Below are positions 40,718 to 51,482 of a DNA stretch of 64,000 bases, one piece after another. A program made the position numbers and the translations under genes. Below the pieces are notes generated by a model. It made no database searches, had not been told where the DNA came from, and saw nothing but the letters and a program-made list of their open reading frames with translations. Location of the stretch: contig NZ_JADYUM010000008.1 of NCBI RefSeq assembly GCF_021531815.1, positions 62,001-126,000 on the forward strand, in the 5' to 3' direction. Numbering within the stretch: position 1 is the first letter of the stretch; each line of letters starts with the position of its first letter. This DNA comes from Pseudoflavonifractor phocaeensis (lineage in GTDB: Bacteria > Bacillota > Clostridia > Oscillospirales > Oscillospiraceae).

Positions 40718-40870
40718 TCATAAGTCCTCCAGGTCCGCGGCCGGGAGGTCGTTTTCCACATTGTCCCGGGCCAGGTCGTTGTCCAACACGGGGTAGACCT
40801 TGGAGATGGGCTTTTCCTCTTTCACAGGTTTCTCTCTGGGCTGCTTCGGGTCTTTACGCAAGGGATTCAT
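40718..40870 (-). CDS. Small lysine- and proline-rich protein, unknown
   Basis: A 50-residue polar protein without hydrophobic segments: MNPLRKDPKQPREKPVKEEK, then ISKVYPVLDNDLARDN and an acidic end. GAGGTGATC before the ATG at 40870 is an acceptable ribosome site. Likely disordered. First member of the small-gene cluster; no family recognised. Confidence 0.55.
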   Translation of the reverse strand: MNPLRKDPKQPREKPVKEEKPISKVYPVLDNDLARDNVENDLPAADLEDL

Positions 40871-40910
40871 GCTGATCACCTCGGACCTAGATTGTCTCTT
40901 CTGCCGGAAA

Positions 40911-41432
40911 TTATGCAAAGTCCGGCTTGTGGTTCAGACAATCCCGAAACCGCGCCTCTGCCGGAGCCAGGCCCGGGAAAAACGCGCAGCGGCTGGGTTT
41001 TGCGTTGACGGCGTGGTCCAGCAGGGGCTGGGCGGTGGAGCTGGGGTCCAGGCAGAAGTCCAGAGCCAGCACATCCTCCCAGGCCCGGTTGAGGAAGGCC
41101 ACCTCCCGCCGGCCATGGGTTCGGGTGAGAACGGATGTCCCGGCCTGAGAGAGATAGTCTTCCGCCGCTTCCCGGGCAAATCCGGCGGCGGCCAGGTTTT
41201 CCCGCAGGCCCGCCTCAAAGGTCCCGGGCAGGTCTGACCACGCCCAGGGATTCAGGTCAAAGCGCACAAAGGTGTACCGGCTGTAACAGTGGACGGCCAG
41301 CAGGCTGGGGCGCCCCTGCAATTGGATCACATGGAGGTCCCAGCAAAAGCGGCGGTCAGCCTCCGCCCCGCAGGGGGGCGCCTGCAGCTTGACAAAGCGC
41401 TGGAGGGGCCAGGTCAATCCCAGTTCCATCAT
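40911..41432 (-). CDS. DUF6933-like protein
   Basis: A 173-residue protein that I recall as DUF6933-type: an N-terminal LTWPLQRFVKLQAPPCG strand region, then WDLHVIQLQGRPSLLAVHCYSRYTFV, and a helical C-terminal half with LTRTHGRREVAFLNRAWED. No catalytic motif is evident. It overlaps the metallophosphoesterase gene end by four bases, so it is translated in the same transcript. Confidence 0.6.
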   Translation of the reverse strand: MMELGLTWPLQRFVKLQAPPCGAEADRRFCWDLHVIQLQGRPSLLAVHCYSRYTFVRFDLNPWAWSDLPGTFEAGLRENLAAAGFAREAAEDYLSQAGTSVLTRTHGRREVAFLNRAWEDVLALDFCLDPSSTAQPLLDHAVNAKPSRCAFFPGLAPAEARFRDCLNHKPDFA

Positions 41433-41890
41433 TTGCTCCCCTGGGGGATCACCACCTTTTCCACCCGGAAGCGGCCGTTTTCCGCCTCCATCATGGTGAA
41501 GGTGATCTCCTGGTCAAAGCGCCGCCGGCCGCAGCTGCCAGGATTGAGCCACAAAACCCCGTCCCGTTCCTCCTGGGCATACCGGTGGGAGTGGCCGTAG
41601 ACCACCACATCCGCCCCGGCCAGGTCTTTAGGGACATCCTTTTTGTTGTGGACCATGAAGAAGCGGACGCCCGCCACGGTGCAGGTCAGGCTGTGGGGCA
41701 GGTCCGCCGCCCACTCCTTGTCGTTGTTGCCCCGGACAACATAGAGGGGGGCGTAGGACTCCAGTTGGTCCACGATGGCCCGGGTGTTGATGTCCCCGGC
41801 GTGGAGGATCACATCGGCCTGCTCCAGACGGGCGGTCACCTCCGGGCGCAGCAGACCGTGGGTGTCAGATAAAATGGCGATCCGCGTCAT
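41429..41890 (-). CDS. YfcE-type metallophosphoesterase
   Basis: A 153-residue calcineurin-like phosphodiesterase of the YfcE/MJ0936 group. All metal-binding motifs are present: SDTHG (residues 8-12), HAGD, GNND and GHSH, in the usual order. Substrate unknown; relatives hydrolyse small phosphodiesters. I chose the ATG at 41890, eight bases after the preceding gene; the longer frame would run into that gene. Confidence 0.88.
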   Translation of the reverse strand: MTRIAILSDTHGLLRPEVTARLEQADVILHAGDINTRAIVDQLESYAPLYVVRGNNDKEWAADLPHSLTCTVAGVRFFMVHNKKDVPKDLAGADVVVYGHSHRYAQEERDGVLWLNPGSCGRRRFDQEITFTMMEAENGRFRVEKVVIPQGSK

Positions 41891-41897
41891 GTTCCCC

Positions 41898-42125
41898 TCA
41901 CTCCCCGTCCAGCCGGTCCCAGATCTCATCGGCCAGGTCCTCCAGCTCTTCGTGCTTGTCTCCCCAGACCTCATACTCCTCGCTGTCCATGTCCTGGGGT
42001 TCCTCCTCGTCCAGGCGGGCCAATTCATCCCGGACTTGTGCCAGGTATGCCTTCAGTTCTTCCCGGCCCATGGCGTCCAGGTCCGGCTCTTCCCAAAATT
42101 GATCGAATGGAATGATGTCACCCAT
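41898..42125 (-). CDS. Small acidic protein, unknown
   Basis: A 75-residue strongly acidic, helical protein (PFDQFWEEPDLDAMGREELK...HEELEDLADEIWDRLDGE). GGAGGGACC precedes the ATG at 42125. It forms an operon with the phosphoesterase and the DUF6933-like gene. I do not recognise a family; coiled-coil interaction is plausible from the heptad-like leucines. Confidence 0.6.
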   Translation of the reverse strand: MGDIIPFDQFWEEPDLDAMGREELKAYLAQVRDELARLDEEEPQDMDSEEYEVWGDKHEELEDLADEIWDRLDGE

Positions 42126-42193
42126 CACGGTCCCTCCAGTTTCTGTGTGTATTGAAGTCCCTGCGGCCACTGCCGCCCGAACAGAGCGGAACG

Positions 42194-42577
42194 TTACCGC
42201 TTCTGCTCCGAAAACGCCCAGGCCTCCCGCAGCCAGCCCAGCAGCTCCTCGTCCAGCTGCTCCTCCGCCGTCACCGGGATGTGGTGGGTCCAGCGGTTGG
42301 GGTAGGGCTCCACAGCCACGGCCACCCGGGGGGACTCCAGCCGGCAGGGCAGGCCCAGGGACACCAGGATACCGGCGTCCCGTTTCCGCTTGGGCAGGGA
42401 CACCATGGCGAACAGATGCCTGCCGTAGAAGCTGACCTGGCTTTTCTGTACCTTGACGGAGGCCTGGGGAAAGTCCGCTTCCATGCGCCGGAACAGGGCC
42501 TCATACAGCAGCAGCTCCGACGGCCTGCCGTCAAAGAACATTCGAATGTCACTCTGGTAATACTCCGGTGTTTTCAT
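42194..42577 (-). CDS. DUF5655 domain protein
   Basis: A 127-residue protein of the DUF5655 type: FFDGRPSELLLYEALFRRME at residues 14-33, then VKVQKSQVSFYGRHLFAMVSLPKRK and RWTHHIPVTAEEQLDEELLGWL. Such domains occur alone or after endonuclease and transport domains and have a YdhG-like fold; function unknown. It stands alone on the minus strand, 68 bases upstream of the acidic protein gene. Confidence 0.78.
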   Translation of the reverse strand: MKTPEYYQSDIRMFFDGRPSELLLYEALFRRMEADFPQASVKVQKSQVSFYGRHLFAMVSLPKRKRDAGILVSLGLPCRLESPRVAVAVEPYPNRWTHHIPVTAEEQLDEELLGWLREAWAFSEQKR

Positions 42578-42737
42578 GGACGCGCCTCCTGTCTATGTCC
42601 CATCCTACCATATTTCCGGCCGTTTTGGAAGGGATAACAGGCGGGGCGGTCCGGGTAAAAATAACGTACGAAAGACGATCTCATCCTTGGGGTTTTACGA
42701 TAACAGCTGCAGAGAGAAGAAAAGTGGGGAAGACACC

Positions 42738-42765
42738 TTGACAAGCCCCAAAAACATGATAAAAT
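42738..42765 (+). promoter_or_regulatory. Promoter of the alaS T-box operon
   Basis: TTGACA (42738-42743) and TAAAAT (42760-42765) with a 16-base spacer, directly before the T-box leader. Confidence 0.7.
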
Positions 42766-42771
42766 AACAGA

Positions 42772-43010
42772 GCAAAATGTGTTGACGGAGCTAAGCGCGG
42801 TACAGAGCCAGGAGCGAGAGGGGACGGTGAGAGCCCTCGGCGGAATTGACCGCGCGGGCCACTTCGGAGCGGCCCGGGATGACCGGGACGGGACATTCCC
42901 GTTACAGAATGACTGAGATGCCTTCGCTGCCTGCCGGCAGGGGAAGGATAACCAGGGTGGTACCGCGGATTTTTCCGCCCCTGACCGGTGTCAGGGGCGG
43001 TTTTTTGTTT
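42772..43010 (+). promoter_or_regulatory. T-box leader of the lipoprotein-alaS operon
   Basis: The T-box core AGGGTGGTACCGCGG is at 42953-42967, followed by a terminator (CCGCCCCTGAC and GTCAGGGGCGG, then six T, to 43007). Upstream lies a compact, GC-rich stem I with CACTTCGGAG. The downstream enzyme is alanyl-tRNA synthetase, so an alanine specifier is expected; a GCC triplet follows CGGAGCG but I cannot fix its register. Low charged tRNA-Ala would allow readthrough. Confidence 0.88.
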
Positions 43011-43122
43011 CGCGGGAAGGAGCGCATATGCGGCAATCTGCCGCGGACGCCTTTGCCGGCCGCGCGTTTCAGAGCAAGGATGCGCTGCATGCCGTGTCTG
43101 TGTTGATGAGGGAGGGAGTAAC

Positions 43123-43551
43123 ATAAGAAGAAAACGTTCCCTGTTGTTAGCCCTGGTCCTGCTGGCCCTGCTGGTTCTGGCCGGCTGCAGAGGCGCCCGT
43201 CCGCTCCCCGGGGGGATGGACGAGGAACAGGTGGGTGAGGCTGCCCGGGAGGTCGTGGCCATGCTGGTAGAGGGCGATTACCAGGGAGTGGCCGACGCCT
43301 TCCGGCCCGATCTGCGGGAGGAGTATTCCGTCACCGCCGATACCGTCCGGGACGTAATGGACGCGGCGTCGGAGGCTGGGGCCTATGTGAAGACCACCAA
43401 GACCCTGGTGCTGGGCGGCACCAACAAGAGCTTTGGCGAACCCTACGCCGCCGCAGCCGTCTATTGTGAGCATGAGTCCAAGGACGTGATCTATGAGGTC
43501 TCTCTGGATACCAACCTGCATGTCATCGGACTCCAGGTCAAACAAAAGTAA
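43123..43551 (+). CDS. Lipoprotein with DUF3887-like body, possible ATA start
   Basis: About 142 residues: a basic RRKR start, a hydrophobic stretch and a lipobox (LLVLAGC), then a helical-sheet domain resembling DUF3887 (EAAREVVAMLVEGDYQGV...FGEPYAAAAVYCEHESKDV). No ATG, GTG or TTG sits where the signal peptide should begin. The codon at the right distance from the GGAGGGAG ribosome site is ATA (43123). A TTG at 43144 would leave a very short signal sequence without the positive charges. The gene lies between the T-box and alaS and shares their transcript. Confidence 0.7.
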   Translation: MRRKRSLLLALVLLALLVLAGCRGARPLPGGMDEEQVGEAAREVVAMLVEGDYQGVADAFRPDLREEYSVTADTVRDVMDAASEAGAYVKTTKTLVLGGTNKSFGEPYAAAAVYCEHESKDVIYEVSLDTNLHVIGLQVKQK

Positions 43552-43589
43552 AAACCAAAATAAATCAGATATAAACGGAGGTAATACCC

Positions 43590-46265
<2,676 letters not shown>

Positions 46266-46314
46266 GCGGCCCGGCGGGAGAAAACAGGCTGTAACAGCTG
46301 TGGATGTGGAAAGG

Positions 46315-46349
46315 AAAGCGGGACCGGTCGTTGGACCGGTCCCGCTTTT
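46315..46349 (+). terminator. Terminator of alaS
   Basis: AAAGCGGGACCGGTC and GACCGGTCCCGCTTT form a perfect 15-pair stem with a 4-base loop, followed by TTG; it can serve the converging gene too. Confidence 0.85.
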
Positions 46350-46371
46350 GATATGTTATGCTGTGTCCCGG

Positions 46372-46995
46372 TCAGGTACCGGGCTTGTAGAAGTTGGTCT
46401 TGACCCGGACCTCCCGCTCATAGGGCTCCAGACCGGAGGCCTCCCTGCACTTCAGCAGCCATGCCATGTTGTCGGCCATCAGGCGCAGGGTCTGCATGCC
46501 CTCCAGGTCGGCCAATACCTCCTCGGGCTTGTCGCCGTGGACGGCGTTCCAATACTGGGAGGAGACCACCGGCATGGAGGAGATGGTGAAGTATTTGTTG
46601 ATGGCGTCGAAGGTGGCGCTGGCGCCGCCCCGGCGGCAGGTGACCACGGCGGCGGCGGGCTTGTAGGAAAACAGCCGCTTGGCGTCGTAAAACACCCGGT
46701 CCAGCACACATTTCAGGCTTCCGGCGATGCCGCTGAAGTAGACGGGGGACCCCACCACCAGGCCATCGGCGGTCAGGATCTTCTGGATGCACTGGTTGAC
46801 CACGTCGTCGTCAAAGACGCAGCGCCCCTTGCCCCAGCAGGATTTGCAGTCGATGCAGCCCCGGATGGGCTGGTTCCCGATCCAGAAGATCTCGCTGGAG
46901 ACTCCCCGCTTTTCCAGTTGGGCGGCCACTTGGGACAGAGCGGTGTAGGTGCAGCCCTCCCGGTGGGGGCTGCCGTTGATGAGCAGTACGTGCAT
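46372..46995 (-). CDS. Iron-sulfur-flavoprotein-like NADPH-dependent FMN reductase
   Basis: A 207-residue flavodoxin-fold reductase beginning VLLINGSPHREGCTY. It carries CIDCKSCWGKGRC at about residues 47-59, the same C-x2-C-x2-C-x5-C spacing as the protein encoded at 13863-14411, so a small iron-sulfur cluster is possible. The later SPVYFSGIAGSLKCVLDR is typical of the NADPH-dependent FMN reductase family. I chose the ATG at 46995. It converges on alaS and follows the AGCS gene on the same strand by 72 bases. Confidence 0.85.
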   Translation of the reverse strand: MHVLLINGSPHREGCTYTALSQVAAQLEKRGVSSEIFWIGNQPIRGCIDCKSCWGKGRCVFDDDVVNQCIQKILTADGLVVGSPVYFSGIAGSLKCVLDRVFYDAKRLFSYKPAAAVVTCRRGGASATFDAINKYFTISSMPVVSSQYWNAVHGDKPEEVLADLEGMQTLRLMADNMAWLLKCREASGLEPYEREVRVKTNFYKPGT

Positions 46996-47067
46996 AACTT
47001 CTCCTCTCTCAGCCGTCGCCGGCCAATGTTCTGTTATCCGCATGATACCCCGGGAGCTTCCCCTTTG

Positions 47068-48426
47068 TCAATCCTGTTTCCGGTATTGTTCCGATTTCCA
47101 GCGGGACAAGCTTTCCAAGGCGCGCGGCGCCAGGATGAGAAGCGCCGCCAAGTTGGGTAGGGCCATCAGGGCGTTGCACAGGTCCACCAGCTGCCAGATC
47201 CCGGCAGGCTCCCCGAGGGCTCCGGCCAGGGTGCAGGCCAGAAATACGCCCCGGTAGAGGGGGAGAAAGCGGTCCCCTCCGGTCAGATAGCGCAGGCTCT
47301 GCTGTCCGTAGTAGCTCCAGCCCAGAATGGAGGAGAAGGCGAACAGCAGCAGGGAAAGGGCCACCACCCCCTCGCCTGCGGGGCCCAGCACGGACCCGAA
47401 GGCGGCGGCGGTGAGGGGGGCTCCAGTGGCGCCATTGGGGTCGCCTGGCTGCCATGCGCCGCTGACAAGAATGACCAGGGCAGTCATGGTGCACACCACC
47501 AGGGTGGATAAAAAGGCCTCAAAGATGCCCCACATGCCCTGACGGGCGGGGTGGTCCGCCCGGGCGGCACCATGGGCCATGGCGGAGGTGCCCAGCCCTG
47601 CCTCGTTGGTGAACACCCCCCGTGCCACCCCGTAGCGTAGGGCGGAGGCCAGAGTCCAGCCCGCCCCGCCGCCCAGGGCGGCGGAGGGGGAGAGGGCGTG
47701 GGAAAAGATGGCGTGAAAGGCAACCGGAAGGGCAGGGGCGCGGCAGCACAGCACCACAGCTCCGCTGCCCAGATAGAGCAGGGCCATGGCGGGGACCAGG
47801 GCGGAGGACACCCCGGCGATCCGGCCAATGCCGCCCACCATCACCAGTCCGGTCAGCAGGGCGGTGCACAGGCCGGCGGCCAGACGGTCACAGCCGAAGA
47901 CCGCCTCCAGGGAGAGGGCAATGGAGGAGGACTGAACCAGATCGCCCCCCGCCAGGGTAGCGGGGAGGCAGGCCAGAGCAAACCACCCGGCCAGGGGGGG
48001 AGAACCAACCCCGTCCCGGAGGTAGAACATGGGTCCCCCCTGGAGCCCGCCCTCCGGGGCGGGCCGCTGGTACTGGACGGCCAGCAGCTTTTCTCCGCAT
48101 CCCGTCATCATCCCCAGAAAGGCGGACACCCACATCCAAAAGATGGAGCCCGGTCCGCCCAGGGTGAGGGCGGCGGCCACCCCGGCGATGGAGCCGGTGC
48201 CCATGGTGGAGGCCAGGGCGGTGGCCAGGGCCTGGAGGGGAGACAGTCCGGCGCCGTTTTTTGTTTTGGGACGGAGCAGGGAACCCAGGGTGGTCCTCAG
48301 CCAGAGCCTGGCTTCAAACAGCTGGAAAAAGCCGGAACCCAGGGAGTAGACCAGTCCTGTCAGCAGGAACAACCCCAGCAGCCAGGGATTCCAGAGGGCG
48401 TCAGCCGCCTTGGCCAGCATGGTCAT
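47068..48426 (-). CDS. AGCS-family sodium:amino acid symporter
   Basis: A 452-residue member of the alanine or glycine:cation symporter family with about 11 membrane segments. Family stretches are ALASTMGTGSIAGVAAAL and the amino-acid-binding GGIGRIAGVSSALVPAMALLYL, with RGVFTNEAGLGTSAMAHGAA as the most conserved block. I chose the ATG at 48426, which has GAGGTG at the right distance, rather than two earlier ATG/GTG codons. The likely substrate is alanine or glycine with sodium. Confidence 0.9.
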   Translation of the reverse strand: MTMLAKAADALWNPWLLGLFLLTGLVYSLGSGFFQLFEARLWLRTTLGSLLRPKTKNGAGLSPLQALATALASTMGTGSIAGVAAALTLGGPGSIFWMWVSAFLGMMTGCGEKLLAVQYQRPAPEGGLQGGPMFYLRDGVGSPPLAGWFALACLPATLAGGDLVQSSSIALSLEAVFGCDRLAAGLCTALLTGLVMVGGIGRIAGVSSALVPAMALLYLGSGAVVLCCRAPALPVAFHAIFSHALSPSAALGGGAGWTLASALRYGVARGVFTNEAGLGTSAMAHGAARADHPARQGMWGIFEAFLSTLVVCTMTALVILVSGAWQPGDPNGATGAPLTAAAFGSVLGPAGEGVVALSLLLFAFSSILGWSYYGQQSLRYLTGGDRFLPLYRGVFLACTLAGALGEPAGIWQLVDLCNALMALPNLAALLILAPRALESLSRWKSEQYRKQD

Positions 48427-48512
48427 GCACATCACCTCATGAAAAGAGGTATGCTTGGCTTGGCGGGAACAGTCCGGATCAGAAGAAGGTTTTTCAAAAA
48501 GGGAGACAAAAA

Positions 48513-48536
48513 CGCCGCCGGAACACTCCGGCGGCG
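48513..48536 (-). terminator. Terminator of nrdR
   Basis: CGCCGCCGGA-ACAC-TCCGGCGGCG, followed on the minus strand by CGTTTTTG, 17 bases after the nrdR stop. Confidence 0.85.
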
Positions 48537-48553
48537 CGAAGAATTGAGGGGTC

Positions 48554-49009
48554 TTACTTGTCCTCCAGCAGCTTGTTCAGCTCATGCATGAAGGTGTTGA
48601 TGTCCTTGAACTGGCGGTATACCGAGGCGAAACGGACATAGGCCACCTCGTCGGTCTTTTTCAGCCGCTCCATGACCAGCTCGCCGATCTCGGCGGAGCT
48701 GACCTCACGCTCCATTTTGTTCTGGAGGACCTGCTCGATCTCGTTGACCATGTTCTCCAGGGTGTTGTAGGAGACGGGACGCTTCTCACAGGCGCGGATC
48801 AGGCCGGCCAGCACCTTGGTGCGGTCGAAGCTCTGGCGGCTGCCGTCTTTTTTGATCACCATCAGGGGCAGGCTCTCCATGGTCTCATAGGTGGTGAAGC
48901 GCTTGTGGCAGGCCAGGCACTCCCGGCGGCGGCGGATGCTGGCGCCCTCGTCGGCGGGACGGGAATCGACGACCTTGCTTTCCAAATGAGAACAGAAGGG
49001 ACACTTCAT
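48554..49009 (-). CDS. nrdR: Ribonucleotide reductase repressor NrdR
   Basis: A 151-residue repressor of ribonucleotide reductase genes. The N-terminal zinc ribbon is visible (CPFC at residues 3-6 and CLAC at 31-34) with the DNA-contacting [13 protein letters not shown], followed by an ATP-cone domain ([20 protein letters not shown]). It binds dATP/ATP and NrdR boxes. I chose the ATG at 49009. It is a single-gene unit ending in a terminator. Confidence 0.95.
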   Translation of the reverse strand: MKCPFCSHLESKVVDSRPADEGASIRRRRECLACHKRFTTYETMESLPLMVIKKDGSRQSFDRTKVLAGLIRACEKRPVSYNTLENMVNEIEQVLQNKMEREVSSAEIGELVMERLKKTDEVAYVRFASVYRQFKDINTFMHELNKLLEDK

Positions 49010-49222
49010 GGCGGATACCTCCCCAGATGTTAAAATTGTGAAAGTATTGTACCATATTTTCCCTGAATTGTGTAGCATTTTTTCTTGCGGACGGAGAAAA
49101 ACATCTTCCGGAACGGGGGAAAGAAGCGCGTTCCGTCTGCCCGGGGGGTCCATTGTGAAGTTTTCACCAGAAAAGGATGAAATCCGGGCAAGATATGGGC
49201 GGGTTTGACCGGGAGGTTTTGG

Positions 49223-49306
49223 TTGAAATGAAAAAATAATTTATAGTATAATAGTGCGTACGGACAACGGCGCCTGGACACAGGTGCCGTTGCGCTCTTT
49301 TTAGGC
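49223..49306 (+). promoter_or_regulatory. purF promoter and leader hairpin
   Basis: TTGAAA (49223-49228), an 18-base spacer and TATAAT (49247-49252). The first transcribed bases then form AACGGCGCCTG-GACA-CAGGTGCCGTT (49269-49294) followed by GCGCTCTTTTT, a terminator-like hairpin about 25 bases before the purF start. It is too small for a guanine riboswitch; it may be an attenuator or the end of a short leader RNA. Confidence 0.6.
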
Positions 49307-49328
49307 AGAGGAAGGGGAACGATACCAT

Positions 49329-50732
49329 ATGGAAGACTGGACGGAACAAAAGGCGATGGATTGGGGACTCCATGAGGAGTGCGGTGTATTTGGGATCTGC
49401 GACCCGGCGGGGAACTGTGCTCAAACCACGTATTATGGATTGTACGCTCTCCAGCACCGGGGGCAGGAGGCCTGCGGCATCGCCACCATCAATGACCGGG
49501 AGCAGTCTTTTTATAAGGATGTGGGGCTGGTCAGCGACGTCTTTGACAAAAAAACGCTGACACGCCTCAACGGCACCATGGCGGTGGGCCATGTGCGTTA
49601 CGCCACCACAGGGGCGGGGGAACGGGAAAATGCCCAGCCTCTGACCATCAAATATGTGAAGGGTACCCTGGCCGTGGTACACAATGGGAACCTGGTGGAC
49701 GTGGACAAGCTGCGCCAGAGCTTTGAGTATAAGGGGGCTATTTTCCATACTACCAGCGACTCGGAGCTGATCGCCTACGCCATCGCCCAGGCGCGGCTGC
49801 ACTGCGGCAGCGTGGAGGAGGCGGTCTGCCGGGCCACCGCTGAGCTGAGAGGGGCTTTTTCCCTGTTGGTCATGTCTCCTCAAAAGATGATCGCCTGCCG
49901 GGATCCCTGGGGCTTCCGCCCCCTGTGCATGGGCCGGAAGGGTGAGGCCATTCTGTTTGCCTCCGAGTCCTGCGCCATCGAGGCGGTGGGCGGCAAGGTG
50001 GAGCGGGAGCTGGACCCCGGCGAGGTGGTGGTGGTCCAGGACGGGAAAGTCACCTCTATCCGGGATAACTGCCGGGGCCTGTCCCACATGTGTATCTTTG
50101 AGTACATCTATTTTGCCCGTCCCGACTCGGTGATCTGCGGCCAGTCGGTCCATCAGGCCCGGGTGAACGCCGGCCGTCTGTTGGCCCGGGAGCATCCGGT
50201 GGAAGCCGACCTGGTGGTGGGCGTGCCCGACTCCGGCCTGGACGCCGCCCGGGGCTACGCTTTGGAGAGCGGCATCCCCAACGGCATGGGCTTTGTGAAA
50301 AACCGTTACGTGGGCCGCACCTTCATCACCCCCGACCAGCAGAGCCGGGAGCAGGCGGTGCGGATCAAGTTGTCCGCCCTGGCCAGCGAGGTGGCGGGCA
50401 AGCGGATAGTCATGGTGGATGACTCCATCGTCCGGGGCACCACCTGCCGCCAGATCATCAACCTGCTCCGGGAGGCCGGGGCCACCGAGGTCCACATGCG
50501 GGTGTCCTCGCCCCCCTTCATCTCCCCCTGCTATTTCGGTACCGACATCCCCAACAAGGAAAAGCTCATCGCCTGCCACAACACCATCGAGGAGATCCGT
50601 CAGATCGCTGGAGCGGACAGCCTGGGCTATTTGTCTATGGAGGGCCTGCATCAGTTGGCGCCGGACGCCAAGTGCGGGTTCTGCGAGGGCTGCTTCACCG
50701 GGAAGTATCCCATCGAAGTGAAAGAAGAATAA
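49329..50732 (+). CDS. purF: Amidophosphoribosyltransferase
   Basis: A 467-residue enzyme that makes phosphoribosylamine from PRPP and glutamine, the first committed step of purine synthesis. An N-terminal propeptide ends before the catalytic Cys18 in HEECGVFGI, as in the Bacillus enzyme, which also has an iron-sulfur cluster; cysteines suited to that role are present at the C terminus (CGFCEGCF). The PRPP-binding loop is VMVDDSIVRGTT. It is a single-gene unit here, without other pur genes nearby. Confidence 0.96.
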   Translation: MEDWTEQKAMDWGLHEECGVFGICDPAGNCAQTTYYGLYALQHRGQEACGIATINDREQSFYKDVGLVSDVFDKKTLTRLNGTMAVGHVRYATTGAGERENAQPLTIKYVKGTLAVVHNGNLVDVDKLRQSFEYKGAIFHTTSDSELIAYAIAQARLHCGSVEEAVCRATAELRGAFSLLVMSPQKMIACRDPWGFRPLCMGRKGEAILFASESCAIEAVGGKVERELDPGEVVVVQDGKVTSIRDNCRGLSHMCIFEYIYFARPDSVICGQSVHQARVNAGRLLAREHPVEADLVVGVPDSGLDAARGYALESGIPNGMGFVKNRYVGRTFITPDQQSREQAVRIKLSALASEVAGKRIVMVDDSIVRGTTCRQIINLLREAGATEVHMRVSSPPFISPCYFGTDIPNKEKLIACHNTIEEIRQIAGADSLGYLSMEGLHQLAPDAKCGFCEGCFTGKYPIEVKEE

Positions 50733-50738
50733 AAAGAA

Positions 50739-50773
50739 AAGCGGATGGAGGCAACAGCTGTCTCCATCCGCTT
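50739..50773 (+). terminator. Terminator of purF
   Basis: AAGCGGATGGAG and CTCCATCCGCTT form a perfect 12-pair stem with an 11-base loop. Confidence 0.8.
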
Positions 50774-50795
50774 GATTGTTATCCGGAGTCACGAA

Positions 50796-51239
50796 TCAGG
50801 AGGGGAGGCTCCCGTAGAACCGGACAGCTCCGTCGCAGTCCTCCTGGCTGGGATGCCCCTTGGCGATCCCACCCACCAGCTTGAAGGGACCGAAGGTGTC
50901 CAGACCCGGGCAGCCGAACTCACCCAGAATACGGGCGGATTTTTTCCGGACAACCTCCGCGATAGACTTGGTATATCCATCCTTTTTGGCGCCGTAGGTG
51001 TAGAGGAAAAATACCGCTTTGTTGTGGGGAAGATCCTGTTCGGCAATTTGAAGGACGGATTTGTGGAACTTGGAGTAGTAGACACCAGAGGCGAATCCGA
51101 TCCTGTCGTAGTCCTCCAAAAAAACGCTGGCGGTCTGGGCGGCGTCGATCAGGGTGAACTCGTATTGGGCGGCTATGGCATCGATGAGCTTTTTAGTGTT
51201 TCCGTGGTGCTGGGAGTAGTAGACAATGGCGGTTTTCAT
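50796..51239 (-). CDS. Flavodoxin-family protein
   Basis: A 147-residue flavodoxin. The FMN phosphate loop is VYYSQHHGNTKKL at residues 6-18, and the second loop YTYGAKKDGYTKS occurs later. It probably carries electrons in place of ferredoxin in the cytoplasm. It stands alone on the minus strand between purF and the glnN terminator. Slightly long for classical flavodoxin because of the C-terminal GGIAKGHPSQEDCDGA stretch, which is common in clostridial relatives. Confidence 0.85.
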   Translation of the reverse strand: MKTAIVYYSQHHGNTKKLIDAIAAQYEFTLIDAAQTASVFLEDYDRIGFASGVYYSKFHKSVLQIAEQDLPHNKAVFFLYTYGAKKDGYTKSIAEVVRKKSARILGEFGCPGLDTFGPFKLVGGIAKGHPSQEDCDGAVRFYGSLPS

Positions 51240-51408
51240 GGCGGTCTCTCCTTAAAATGTTATGGTATCGCAACTATACAATATCCAAAATGCCTTTGCA
51301 AGAACGCAGCTTTGAGATGCCAGCGTGCGGCAGACAATGCTGGAGTACCACTCCCGTCGGACCCGGGAACAGTCCAGCGGAAAAGCGGAGGCATTTTTCC
51401 ACGACGTG

Positions 51409-51446
51409 CCAAAAGCCCCGCGTCCCATGGACGCGGGGCTTTTGGC
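51409..51446 (-). terminator. Terminator of glnN
   Basis: AAAAGCCCCGCGTCC and complement form a perfect stem with loop CATG, 37 bases after the glnN stop, with T-runs on both strands. Confidence 0.88.
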
Positions 51447-51482
51447 AGAAAAGGAATATAAGGAAAAGGAACGAGCAAAGGG

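Noticed and set aside
49253-49328. A purine riboswitch before purF
   Set aside because: The leader is too short and lacks the three-way junction core of the purine aptamer; only one hairpin is present.
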